A stretch of DNA of 22,718 nucleotides from Ga0074139 sp964515195. Lineage in GTDB: Bacteria > Bdellovibrionota > Bdellovibrionia > Bdellovibrionales > Bdellovibrionaceae. Shown piece after piece: positions 15,554 to 22,718 of this stretch. Where the stretch lies: assembly GCA_964515195.1 (NCBI GenBank), contig CAZETK010000055.1:1-22718 (forward strand), read 5' to 3'. A program made the translations under genes and the position numbers. How positions within the stretch are numbered: position 1 is the first letter of the stretch; every line of letters begins with the position of its first letter. The notes beneath the pieces are model-generated. The model searched no databases. It saw only the letters and a program-made list of their open reading frames with translations, and was not told where the DNA came from.

Positions 15554-16079
15554 GATTCATAAATCGAAAAGATTCGGTTCACGGCGAGGGTTCACCTTGT
15601 TGGAGGTTATTATTGCCACGGCTGTGATGGCCACTGGCATCCTTTTGATGAGCATGACCTGGAGTGGGACCTTTCAACGTATGCGAAAGACCCAAACCAA
15701 TATCGAAGTGGTTGCTCTACTTGAAAGAAAGATCGCCGAGCTGGATGTTAAATATCGCAATAAACCTCTTGAAAGCATCCCCGAGTCCGAAGAAGACAAC
15801 TTTGGAGACGAATATCCTCAATATAGCTGGAAAATGGAGTCTCGAGATTTCGTGATGCCGGACCTGACAGGCTTTTTGACAGCTCAGGCTGGGGGCGCCG
15901 ATCAATTGACTCTGACGACGATGAAGACCTTCACGGATTATCTTTCCAAAGCTGTGAAGGAGGTCAAAGTGACGGTTATCTTCAAGCCTCCAAGTGGGCG
16001 ACCTCAGACTTATTCGATTACAACTTTGTACGTTGACTACAATAAGCAAATCCCCATGCCAAATCTGGGAGGAGGCTGA
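15537..16079 (+). CDS. gspI: T2SS minor pseudopilin GspI
   Basis: 180 residues from ATG 15537, overlapping gspH by 17 bases, with GGAGGAG and AAGGG upstream inside gspH. The leader of 18 residues ends SRRG, followed by FTLLEVIIATAVMATGILLM (Phe+1, Glu+5), typical of GspI. GspI forms the heart of the I-J-K tip of the pseudopilus. The middle has an acidic loop (ESIPESEEDNFGDE) and the C-terminus alternates beta strands (VKEVKVTVIFKPP). The stop codon overlaps the next start as TGATG. Confidence 0.88.
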   Translation: MLNGIKIHKSKRFGSRRGFTLLEVIIATAVMATGILLMSMTWSGTFQRMRKTQTNIEVVALLERKIAELDVKYRNKPLESIPESEEDNFGDEYPQYSWKMESRDFVMPDLTGFLTAQAGGADQLTLTTMKTFTDYLSKAVKEVKVTVIFKPPSGRPQTYSITTLYVDYNKQIPMPNLGGG

Positions 16080-16960
16080 TGAGCAGTACCTGCGAAGACC
16101 AGCAGCCTTTATCACGTTTAGGCTTTACACTTCTGGAGCTGATCCTGGCCATTGCTATTTTTGCTGTTCTTTCGGCCTTTGTCGCCAATGCCATCCAAAA
16201 TGGGATTCGATCCAAAGGCCGTATCCAACGGCAAATTGATGAAGTCTCTCGAATGCGGGACGCTTTAAAACTTATGGAAAAGGACATTAATCTCGCCTTT
16301 CATCATCTGGATTGGGAAAAAGAACTGGATGATATGATTAAAAAGCAAACGATGATTCCGGGACAACCACCCCCGACACCTAATACCGAGATCATTCGAC
16401 AAGACCCGAGCACCCACTTCGTTGGAGACGAGACCTCTATCAATTTCGTGACGATGAACAATGCCCGCTTTCAAACAGATAAAAAAATGGCGGACTTTGT
16501 CGAGGTCGGATACTTTTTGAAAACCTGTCAAAGCGTGGATGGAAAATCCAACTCGCAATGTCTTTGGAGACGCCAGTCCGGTCCAGTCGATCTAGATGTG
16601 ACCAAAGGCGGTGACGAACTTGTCCTTCTGGAAAATGTGACGGAATTAAAATTTCGCTATCTTGGCGCTGGTAAACAAGATTGGGTTTCCGACTGGAATT
16701 CCACCAATCAAAGCAATGACGACCTGGAGCGTGGGCATTTTCCGCTGGCCGTTGAAATTTCCATGGACGTTCAACAAGGAGAAAAGGGTCGCAAGCATTC
16801 AATGCAAATCGTTGCCAACGTTCGTTTTCCGAACAATCCCCTTAAGCGCCCCGGTCAACAGAATCCGCAAGCTCCTGGCACGGGCGGTCTTGGCACGGGC
16901 GGTTTTGGCACAGGAGGTGGTCTTCCCTCTTTCAGACCACCTTCGGGCGGAGGAAGATAA
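16079..16960 (+). CDS. gspJ: T2SS minor pseudopilin GspJ with glycine-rich tail
   Basis: 293 residues, ATG 16079 overlapping the gspI stop by one base (TGATG) with GGAGGAGG directly upstream. Leader of 15 residues ending SRLG, then FTLLELILAIAIFAVLSAF (Phe+1, Glu+5). The globular domain runs to about residue 250 and contains VTELKFRYLG and a final beta strand MQIVANVRF, as in GspJ. The tail after residue 255 is Gly/Pro-rich, partly from three tandem 15-bp units, and has no counterpart in the usual GspJ fold. It works with GspI and GspK at the pseudopilus tip. Confidence 0.9.
   Translation: MSSTCEDQQPLSRLGFTLLELILAIAIFAVLSAFVANAIQNGIRSKGRIQRQIDEVSRMRDALKLMEKDINLAFHHLDWEKELDDMIKKQTMIPGQPPPTPNTEIIRQDPSTHFVGDETSINFVTMNNARFQTDKKMADFVEVGYFLKTCQSVDGKSNSQCLWRRQSGPVDLDVTKGGDELVLLENVTELKFRYLGAGKQDWVSDWNSTNQSNDDLERGHFPLAVEISMDVQQGEKGRKHSMQIVANVRFPNNPLKRPGQQNPQAPGTGGLGTGGFGTGGGLPSFRPPSGGGR
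16877..16921 (+). repeat. Three tandem 15-bp units in gspJ
   Basis: GGCACGGGCGGTCTT, GGCACGGGCGGTTTT and GGCACAGGAGGTGGT follow each other without gap and encode GTGGL-GTGGF-GTGGG. The first two differ at one base; the third is more diverged. The repeat is in frame, so unit number could vary without breaking gspJ. Confidence 0.85.
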
Positions 16961-16961
16961 G

Positions 16962-18188
16962 ATGAAAAAGCGAAAAAACTTGATCCAAAACAATCGAGGT
17001 ATCGCAATCATCACGGCTATTTTAGCTTTGGCCTTTTTGACTTATCTGGCCACAGAGGTCACTTACGACGCAACGGTTGAGTATGCTGTTCACTCACAAG
17101 GGCTTAAAAAATTGAAAGCTTACTACGCGGCCCGCTCTGGAGTTGAAATCAGCCTGCTGCGGGTTAAAGCTTACCAGCAGGTCGTCAAACAACTAGGTGA
17201 CGATGCTGCCAACCTTCCCATGATCAATCTGATCTGGCAGTTTCCACTTCAGTGGCCTTTAAGCCTACCCACTGAAGATGTGAACCTTAGCCTTTCAGAC
17301 CAAGAGTCCCTGGAAGATGCCAAAGAAGGCTCGTTGATTGATGCCACTTTTGACACACAAATTTCTGATGAGGGTTCAAAAATTGATCTCAACGATTTAG
17401 TTTCACCATCCAAAGTTCTGCGTGAAAACGCTCGACGTCAGTTGCTTAACACCTTCAACCAGGAAATGGAAAACAATGAAAAATTTGCCGCCCGTTATCG
17501 AAACTTCCGCTTTGAAGAGCTTATCAACCAGATTGCGGACTTTATGTCAGATAAACGAGAAAGTTTGAATGGCGGGGAAAAAGCCGCCGCATTCAGCAGC
17601 ACCGAGTATCAAGGTTATCCTCCTAATCGCGCTTTTCGGACTCTTTCCGAAATGAGAATTCTTCCCTTGATGGATGATCAGTTGTTTAAAATTCTCGAAA
17701 ATCGTGTCACCGTTTTCGGCGTCAAGGGAATCAATCCCAACACCGCATCTCGAGAGGTTTTGATGTCCATTGATACCAGTATCACCGAGGCCGTAGCTGA
17801 TCAGTTAATCCGGCGGCGTGAAAATGATGCCGAAGGCGGCCCCTTTAAAAGCCCTGAAGATTTTTGGAATGCCATGCAAATGTATGGCGGGCGTCCTCCT
17901 GCCAACCCTGCGGAAATTCCTATAATTACAGACGCTATTGCCAGCTTCCGCATTAAATCAACTGGCGTTTACAGCAATGTGCGTTCACAGATCGAGGTTG
18001 TCGTGATGGATTTGGACTCAGTCTCTAAACGGGTGGCTGACTTCGTCAAAAAAGAACGTCAACCCCCAGGTGGTAGTGGGGTTCCTGGGGGCGTAACCCC
18101 CGGTGGCAATCCTCCCGGAGGTTCGGGCAATAATACTGGAAGCGCTTCCATGGGCCCTCCACGAATTCTCTACTGGCTCGAAAATTAA
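16962..18188 (+). CDS. gspK: T2SS minor pseudopilin GspK
   Basis: 408 residues from ATG 16962, one base after the gspJ stop, with AGGAAG upstream. Leader MKKRKNLIQNNRG, then IAIITAILALAFLTYLATEV. Position +5 is Thr, not Glu, which is the known exception of GspK, the capping subunit. The large domain contains two helix-hairpin-helix-like GspK regions, including FRTLSEMRILPLMD and GINPNTASREVLMSI. The last 50 or so residues are Pro/Gly-rich (PPGGSGVPGG...) before ending ILYWLEN. GspK sits at the pseudopilus tip with GspI and GspJ and is thought to control its length. Confidence 0.92.
   Translation: MKKRKNLIQNNRGIAIITAILALAFLTYLATEVTYDATVEYAVHSQGLKKLKAYYAARSGVEISLLRVKAYQQVVKQLGDDAANLPMINLIWQFPLQWPLSLPTEDVNLSLSDQESLEDAKEGSLIDATFDTQISDEGSKIDLNDLVSPSKVLRENARRQLLNTFNQEMENNEKFAARYRNFRFEELINQIADFMSDKRESLNGGEKAAAFSSTEYQGYPPNRAFRTLSEMRILPLMDDQLFKILENRVTVFGVKGINPNTASREVLMSIDTSITEAVADQLIRRRENDAEGGPFKSPEDFWNAMQMYGGRPPANPAEIPIITDAIASFRIKSTGVYSNVRSQIEVVVMDLDSVSKRVADFVKKERQPPGGSGVPGGVTPGGNPPGGSGNNTGSASMGPPRILYWLEN
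18084..18103 (+). repeat. G/C-rich hairpin inside the gspK 3' end
   Basis: CCTGGGGG, a CGTAA loop and CCCCCGG can form a 7-8 bp stem inside the Pro/Gly-rich coding tail. No U-run follows. It may just follow from Gly and Pro codons. Confidence 0.35.
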
Positions 18189-18254
18189 CGACTCGCGGCC
18201 ACACCTTAGTCCAGCAGGCGATCCAATTCACTCCCCTGTCCCTTATGAGATCTT

Positions 18255-18260
18255 TATAAT
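18255..18260 (+). promoter_or_regulatory. Candidate -10 box before gspL
   Basis: A perfect TATAAT lies in the 116-base gspK-gspL gap, 45 bases before the gspL start. No good -35 is found at 16-18 bases upstream, so an activator would be needed if it works. It could allow gspL-M-N to be expressed apart from the upstream genes. Confidence 0.3.
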
Positions 18261-18304
18261 TAACCTGTGACAAAACCGAAAACCGCTCAATTGAGGCGCC
18301 GCTT

Positions 18305-19957
18305 ATGAAGATTATCGGAATTGATATTGGCACAAATCAAGTGAAAGTCGTTGAGCTTTTTGTGGGTTCACGCAGCTTTCAGATTCATGCCTATCACACT
18401 CTGAATTTAAAGACTGGTGGCCCCCAAGATGTAGATCTTGCGGTGATCGAGTTCTTACGAGAAATCGCACAAAAACAAAATTTGTCTCAAACAAAATTCG
18501 TGCTGGGAATCCGGCAAGATAAAGTGGCCGTCCGGCATCGCACATTCCCCTTTATCGAAAAAAACAAAATCTCAAAGGCTTTGCCATTAGAACTCGAAGA
18601 TGAGTTGCCCTTTTCTGTAGATAACGCCGTTATAGATTTTAAAATGATCTGCACTCGCGGCTCTGAAGCCGAGATTTTGGCCTGTGCTACTCCTGATTCT
18701 AACGTCGAACAGCTTATCGCTTTCTTTAAAGACGTGGGTGCTGATCTGGACATTATCAGCCCTGAGGGAATTGCATTTGCCAATCTTTTTGAGAATTTTG
18801 ATAGCCCGGTTCCCCAAGATGCGCCTCTTCCAACCGAGGCTACTGAAAGTTCTCGAACGATAGAGGTTATACTTCATATCGGTCACTCCCGAACCCTAGT
18901 TTGCGCCGTCGAAAAACAGCGGCTTGTTGCTGTTCGAAGCATCCTATGGGGCGGGAAAAACATTATTGACGCCCTGGCAATCAAATACCAACTTCCTTTT
19001 GCGGAAGCTCAAAAAGAAATGGAATTGAAGGCTTTTATTTTAAACTCCAAACAACAAGCGAGTTTTGAAGCGAAAGTTTTTTCAGACACCATTTCTCAGG
19101 CTGTACGAGAAATGATTCGAGATCTACAGCTGTCTCTGCTCGAAATTAAGACGGAACTTCAATGCGAAATAAAGGGTGTTTTAACCACAGGGGGCGTAAG
19201 CCAAATCCAGGGTCTAAGCGGCTTTCTGACTCAGATGCTAGAGCTTCCTGTTAACAAAGTTCGTCTTTGGGATCGTTTTAGCCAGGTCCTTTTTGATAAG
19301 AATGATAATGTCCTTGAAAGACTATCAGTGGCACTGGGACTTGCTCTGGAGGGCCTGAAAAAACCCCGCAATCCCGCTTTGAATTTTTTAAAGGGCCATT
19401 TTTCCAATCGACCTTCTTCACTCACAGCGCTTTGGGACCAATGGGGAGTAACCGTACGTTGGGGCAGTGCCTTGTTAGTGGCTTTGATTGTATGGAGCTC
19501 TTTACGGGCTGACTATTCAGAACAGCTGGCCACAGCTTCGAATGAGGCTCTTCGAAATCAGGCCCGCAACGTCGCGAAGTTAAACAACCGAAACGCCAAT
19601 GAACGAGGCGTACGGCAGTATATCACCGAAAAGCGCAAAGTCGCCCAGGACATGAAAAACGTTGTTCAAGTGATGCGAGTCACAACTGCCTTTGATGTCC
19701 TAAGAAAAGTCAGTGAGGTCGCACCGCCTTCGAATCAAATCAAGTTGGATGTACGACGTTTCCATGTCAAAGACAAAAATGTGTGTATCGAAGGGTATGT
19801 ACGCAATGCCAATGAAGTTAACTTACTGGAGAAACATTTGAAGAGTTTAGCTCAAAACGGAAATGTGAGCCGCAAAAGTCCCACAATTCGAGGACCACAA
19901 GGCCAAACAGTTTTTGCTTTCTCATTCAATGTTGATCGCGGAAACAGTCGGGAGTAA
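18305..19957 (+). CDS. gspL: T2SS assembly protein GspL with PilM-like actin-fold domain
   Basis: 550 residues, ATG 18305 with TTGAGG nine bases upstream. The cytoplasmic part (about 1-370) is an actin-like ATPase-fold domain close to PilM: phosphate loop GIDIGTNQVKVVEL at the start, second loop near HIGHSRTLVCAVEKQ, and LTTGGVSQIQGL as the adenosine-side motif. A single membrane helix lies at about 384-400 (WGSALLVALIVW), then a periplasmic coiled region and a ferredoxin-like domain (about 440-550). It thus resembles a PilM-PilN fusion, the known relation of GspL to the type IV pilus system. GspL recruits GspE to the membrane and pairs with GspM. gspM starts one base after its stop. Confidence 0.88.
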   Translation: MKIIGIDIGTNQVKVVELFVGSRSFQIHAYHTLNLKTGGPQDVDLAVIEFLREIAQKQNLSQTKFVLGIRQDKVAVRHRTFPFIEKNKISKALPLELEDELPFSVDNAVIDFKMICTRGSEAEILACATPDSNVEQLIAFFKDVGADLDIISPEGIAFANLFENFDSPVPQDAPLPTEATESSRTIEVILHIGHSRTLVCAVEKQRLVAVRSILWGGKNIIDALAIKYQLPFAEAQKEMELKAFILNSKQQASFEAKVFSDTISQAVREMIRDLQLSLLEIKTELQCEIKGVLTTGGVSQIQGLSGFLTQMLELPVNKVRLWDRFSQVLFDKNDNVLERLSVALGLALEGLKKPRNPALNFLKGHFSNRPSSLTALWDQWGVTVRWGSALLVALIVWSSLRADYSEQLATASNEALRNQARNVAKLNNRNANERGVRQYITEKRKVAQDMKNVVQVMRVTTAFDVLRKVSEVAPPSNQIKLDVRRFHVKDKNVCIEGYVRNANEVNLLEKHLKSLAQNGNVSRKSPTIRGPQGQTVFAFSFNVDRGNSRE

Positions 19958-19958
19958 A

Positions 19959-20633
19959 ATGGCTTTTGAAGAGCTTCGTGAACAACTCACGCAACAATTT
20001 AAGGACCTGGCTCATCGTGTTCAAGACTCACCGGCTTTTCAAAGTCTAAAAGAAAAGTTTGATGACCTTCCGCCTCAACAACAACGACTTTTAATCATTG
20101 TTTTAGTCGCCTTCACAGGTTTTTTTGTACTCTCATTTCCCTATGACAGCTGGGATCGCTCGTCAGTTGCCATGCAAGAATTCGAAGAACGTCGCGATCT
20201 AGTTCGGGAACTCTTGAAAGTCACTAATGAAACCGGCGAGGCCACGCAGTTTCCCCCCAACCCTTCCATGGGTCAAATTAAGGCTGATATGGAAATGCGG
20301 CTTCAGCAATTCCAATTGGTCCCTGAGCAACTTGGCGGCATTAACGTGGAGATGCCAACCCGAAGCTCGTTGTTTCCCACAAATCGACAAGAGGGCGCCT
20401 TAAAAGTGATGCTCAAGAAACTGAATCTGCGCCAACTTGTGGACATTGTAGCCCAACTGCAAACAATTCACTCGACAGTCAAACTGGGTAACTTATCAGT
20501 GGACTCGCACCTCCCCGATCCAAGATATTTAGATGCCACACTTCAGTTTATTATGGTTAAGATTCCCCAGGTCACTCTTGAGACGCCAGAAGAGCCGCCC
20601 CCCGCAGAAAATCGCAGACGAGGCCGTCAGTAA
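19959..20633 (+). CDS. gspM: T2SS assembly protein GspM
   Basis: 224 residues from ATG 19959, with GGGAG overlapping the gspL stop region. A charged cytoplasmic N-terminus of about 42 residues precedes one membrane helix (about 43-63, RLLIIVLVAFTGFFVLSF). Then follow a coiled stretch and a periplasmic ferredoxin-like domain (about 130-210). The C-terminal tail is Pro- and Arg-rich (EEPPPAENRRRGRQ). The family is poorly conserved, and the call rests on topology, size and its place between gspL and gspN. It forms the GspL-GspM inner-membrane pair. Its stop overlaps the gspN start (TAATG). Confidence 0.82.
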   Translation: MAFEELREQLTQQFKDLAHRVQDSPAFQSLKEKFDDLPPQQQRLLIIVLVAFTGFFVLSFPYDSWDRSSVAMQEFEERRDLVRELLKVTNETGEATQFPPNPSMGQIKADMEMRLQQFQLVPEQLGGINVEMPTRSSLFPTNRQEGALKVMLKKLNLRQLVDIVAQLQTIHSTVKLGNLSVDSHLPDPRYLDATLQFIMVKIPQVTLETPEEPPPAENRRRGRQ

Positions 20634-21592
20634 TGCTGCAATTGATCTCTCAACTTTTTCGTAAACTCAAAGAACTGCGCGGTCCCCTGTTCGTATTCTT
20701 TGTCGTCACGCTGATCGCTTCCGTGATTTTTTTCCCTATGAATGATTTGGGAGATCTAGTGTCCTCACAGGTGGCCAGCGCCACGGGTAACCAAGTCTAT
20801 GTTCAATTCGACGAATTGGGCTTATCCTTCTTTCCACCTGGTGTGCGACTCAATCAAGTAACCGTTGAGACTCCGCAAATTCCGTCGGTCAGAGTGGACG
20901 AACTCACTGTTCTGCCTTCAATCTCGGCGTTGCTTCGCAATCAACCCTATGGGTCCGTCTCTGCTTCGGGCTTTTTAGGTGGAAGTTTGAATCTCCGGCT
21001 CGGAAGCGGAGCCACTTCTGAAAAAGGTGTTGAAAGAACACAAGTCGAGCTTGAAGCCGATCAGCTTAACCTAAAGGGACTTAGAAACCTGCTTCAGCTG
21101 CCAGTTTTTTTTGAAGGCCAGATGTCTTTGCAAGGGCAAGCACTGGGAGATCTGGGTTTACAAGAGCCGCCTGAAGCCGAATTTTCAATCAATGCCAACC
21201 GCTTCGCCCTCACGCCAAGCACCTTGAATCTGCCTGATGGTGATACTTTTGCGCTGCCGGAACTTAAACTAAAACAGATTGAGATCAAAGGCCGTCTGAA
21301 TAACAGTTACTTTTATCTGGACCGAGCCGAAATCGGAAAACCCGATGATGAACTTTACGGTCAATTGAAGGGCCAAATTCAAGTGACCTTGCGAAACGCT
21401 AATGGCCGCGTATTGCCAGTGTTTGGCGGCTATTCGTTAGAAGTGGATTTAAAAATGCAAAAAAGTTTTCAAGATAAAATCTCAATTTTTATGGGCCTTC
21501 TGCACTCCTATCAGAAGACTCCAGGCCATTATCGTTTCAAAGTGGCTAACTCGAGTTTTTATGGAATCCCCAGCATAACTGCGTTGCGTTAG
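20633..21592 (+). CDS. gspN: T2SS protein GspN
   Basis: 319 residues from ATG 20633, overlapping the gspM stop by one base. One N-terminal membrane helix (about 17-36, GPLFVFFVVTLIASVIFF) is followed by a beta-rich periplasmic domain with the repeated amphipathic strand pattern of AsmA/GspN-like proteins (QVYVQFDELGLSFFPPGVRL, LPELKLKQIEIKGRL). GspN of this type is found at the end of deltaproteobacterial T2SS operons. It is dispensable in some species, and its exact role is not settled. No clear intrinsic terminator follows in the next 100 bases. Confidence 0.8.
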   Translation: MLQLISQLFRKLKELRGPLFVFFVVTLIASVIFFPMNDLGDLVSSQVASATGNQVYVQFDELGLSFFPPGVRLNQVTVETPQIPSVRVDELTVLPSISALLRNQPYGSVSASGFLGGSLNLRLGSGATSEKGVERTQVELEADQLNLKGLRNLLQLPVFFEGQMSLQGQALGDLGLQEPPEAEFSINANRFALTPSTLNLPDGDTFALPELKLKQIEIKGRLNNSYFYLDRAEIGKPDDELYGQLKGQIQVTLRNANGRVLPVFGGYSLEVDLKMQKSFQDKISIFMGLLHSYQKTPGHYRFKVANSSFYGIPSITALR

Positions 21593-21696
21593 TCGCCATC
21601 CCTATTTTGGATCTGAGTCCGCCCCTCGTCTCTCAAATTGCCTAAAATCAGAGCAGAAGGTATGATGGCTTACTTTGCTTCCTGCAGAACAAAGTC

Positions 21697-21728
21697 CTCG
21701 AGCAATAGTTTCATTGACATTGCTTGAG
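21697..21728. promoter_or_regulatory. Inverted repeat over the ssb -35 box (candidate operator)
   Basis: CTCGAGCAAT (21697-21706) and ATTGCTTGAG (21719-21728) are inverse copies with one mismatch in 10, separated by 12 bases. The right arm abuts TTGACA, sharing its last base. A repressor bound here would cover the promoter. A damage-response (LexA-like) role is conceivable for ssb, but the sequence does not match the E. coli LexA box. Confidence 0.4.
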
Positions 21729-21741
21729 CAACAACAACAAT
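21714..21741 (+). promoter_or_regulatory. Promoter of ssb
   Basis: A perfect TTGACA (21714-21719) is followed after 16 bases by AACAAT (21736-21741, 4 of 6). The start codon is 42 bases further on. The -35 is strong and the -10 weak. Confidence 0.5.
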
Positions 21742-21783
21742 ACACTTTAACAAGTCAATTCTAAGAGACTAGGAGGGTAAACT

Positions 21784-22224
21784 ATGTCGGGAATTAATAA
21801 AGTCATTATCATCGGACGCCTGGGAACTGACCCTGAGATGAAAACAGTGGGCCAAGGGCAAACAGTCACCCGTTTGAATGTCGCCACAAGTGAAGCGTGG
21901 ACAGGAAAAGACGGGCAAAAGCAGGAAAAAACAGAATGGCATCGAATCACAGCCTGGGGCAAACTCGCTGAAATCTGTGGCAAGCACCTCAGCAAAGGTC
22001 GTCAGGTTTATGTCGAAGGCCGTCTGCAAACCCGTCAATGGGAAGATCAACAAGGACAAAAACGCTACACGACTGAAATTGTCGCTAACACCGTCCAGTT
22101 CCTAGGATCTGGTAACAGTGAAAGAGCAGGAATGAGTCAGACCAACAATAATTCTGATTTCAACTTCCAGGATTTCGGACCTGAGCCTTCTTTTGATCAG
22201 GCCAACGACGAAATTCCATTCTAA
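21784..22224 (+). CDS. ssb: Single-stranded DNA-binding protein SSB
   Basis: 146 residues, ATG 21784, seven bases after a full AGGAGG. The N-terminal OB-fold (about 1-108) begins SGINKVIIIGRLGTDPE and contains EWHRITAWGKLAEICGKHLSKG and VYVEGRLQTRQW, all standard for bacterial SSB. A Gly/Asn-rich linker leads to the acidic tip DEIPF, which recruits replication and repair partners. The linker is short, so the protein is smaller than E. coli SSB (178 residues). It coats single-stranded DNA in replication, recombination and repair. It appears monocistronic with its own promoter. Confidence 0.97.
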   Translation: MSGINKVIIIGRLGTDPEMKTVGQGQTVTRLNVATSEAWTGKDGQKQEKTEWHRITAWGKLAEICGKHLSKGRQVYVEGRLQTRQWEDQQGQKRYTTEIVANTVQFLGSGNSERAGMSQTNNNSDFNFQDFGPEPSFDQANDEIPF

Positions 22225-22232
22225 GAATAGGT

Positions 22233-22248
22233 TCTGCCTCAGGGCAGA
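22233..22248 (+). terminator. Weak hairpin after ssb
   Basis: TCTGCC, loop TCAG and GGCAGA form a 6-bp stem nine bases after the ssb stop. A second imperfect hairpin (CTTCCGG ... CCGGAAG) lies around 22279-22314. Neither has a proper U-run, so termination here is plausible but not shown. Confidence 0.3.
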
Positions 22249-22373
22249 GATCTATAGATTCCTATTTAAAGACAACACTTCCGGTTGGCCTATTAAGATT
22301 GGCAAGCCGGAAGACTAGACTATTTCAATAAGCCTTTGGGATTCTGGAGGCTTTTGTCTACAATGTAGAGGTG

Positions 22374-22718
22374 TTGAAAGCCTCGGCCTTCCTTTTCATT
22401 TTTCTTACTATTACCGCCTGTTCGATTTACAAATCGGAAAGCCGGAAATCTTTTGAGTCTAAGGCTGAAGAAACACTGGAGTTTCAGAGTTTCCAGTCCA
22501 TGGGTTGTGATGAAATATCCCCGGTCCAGTATTGGTATGAAAGTCATTTCCCGGCCCCGAATGCCCAGTGGATAGGAGGCTCATCCGAACAATTGGAAGT
22601 TCTCGAGATTCCTAAGGACAACGGGCAAGTGGACATTCAAAGCTATGAGCACACTCCTCCCACCATCACCCGATGTGCCATGAGTTTCTCTACGCAAACC
22701 GAATGCACACAATTTAAA
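22374..22718 (+). CDS. Lipoprotein of unknown function (3' end outside window)
   Basis: 115 open codons run off the right edge. The frame begins at TTG 22374 (or GTG 22371), with GAGG directly upstream; the spacing is tight and the exact start is uncertain. The N-terminus MKASAFLFIFLTITAC is a compact lipoprotein signal peptide with a good lipobox (ITAC, Cys16). The mature part contains SESRKSFESKAEETLEF, then a Cys and aromatic-rich region (GCDEISPVQYWYESHFPAP), with more Cys further on (TRCAMSF, TECTQF) that may pair in disulfides. No family is recognised. Confidence 0.75.
   Translation, partial: MKASAFLFIFLTITACSIYKSESRKSFESKAEETLEFQSFQSMGCDEISPVQYWYESHFPAPNAQWIGGSSEQLEVLEIPKDNGQVDIQSYEHTPPTITRCAMSFSTQTECTQFK

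Noticed and set aside
16662..16961. Long 5' extension of gspK inside gspJ
   Set aside because: ATG 16962 has a good ribosome site and yields a normal basic leader; the extension is gspJ read out of frame.
1..22718. CRISPR arrays, tRNA or rRNA genes, prophage or toxin-antitoxin modules
   Set aside because: No regularly spaced direct repeats, no cloverleaf-like or rRNA-like stretches and no such protein families were seen.

Overview
The window looks like chromosomal DNA of a Bdellovibrio-like bacterium (Bdellovibrionota, formerly a deltaproteobacterial group). This is an inference from the order gspC-D-E-F-G-H-I-J-K-L-M-N with a PilM-like GspL and a GspN, from moderate GC, and from the dense lipoproteins and outer-membrane proteins. 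No rRNA, tRNA or CRISPR array was seen.

Left part (1-4490). A very long reverse-strand frame running off the left edge encodes a large secreted lipoprotein with a good promoter. Positions 2196-3890 are a scrap-yard: a relic of an IS110-family transposase, the N-terminal stump of a DUF2235 alpha/beta-hydrolase gene, an unrecognised gene fragment, and a 432-bp internally deleted IS5-family element that keeps both terminal inverted repeats and a TAA target duplication. A strong terminator then closes a reverse-strand gene for a small outer-membrane beta-barrel.

Middle (4586-7603). Two overlapping forward genes encode an arginase/formimidoylglutamase-family ureohydrolase and a threonine-aldolase-family PLP enzyme. 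Two reverse-strand genes of unknown function follow, one probably exported and one cytoplasmic.

Right part (7779-21592). This is a complete-looking type II secretion (T2SS) gene set: inner-membrane connector GspC, secretin GspD, ATPase GspE, platform GspF, major pseudopilin GspG, minor pseudopilins GspH-I-J-K, and assembly proteins GspL-M-N. Most junctions overlap or nearly touch, so translational coupling is likely. The prepilin peptidase (GspO) and a pilotin (GspS) are not in the window. The set is split by a gap of about 0.5 kb between gspD and gspE, and a shorter gap with a TATAAT box lies before gspL.

The gspD-gspE gap holds the most interesting non-coding structure: two copies, in opposite orientation, of a 125-137 bp palindromic element. 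They share an inner core, but each has its own locus-specific and perfectly self-complementary outer arm. Base-pair changes between the copies are compensated in the inner stems, and the palindromy seems to fade outward into the flanks, in one case into the 3' end of gspD.

Right end (21714-22718). A promoter with an inverted repeat over its -35 box precedes ssb, and a second lipoprotein gene runs off the right edge.
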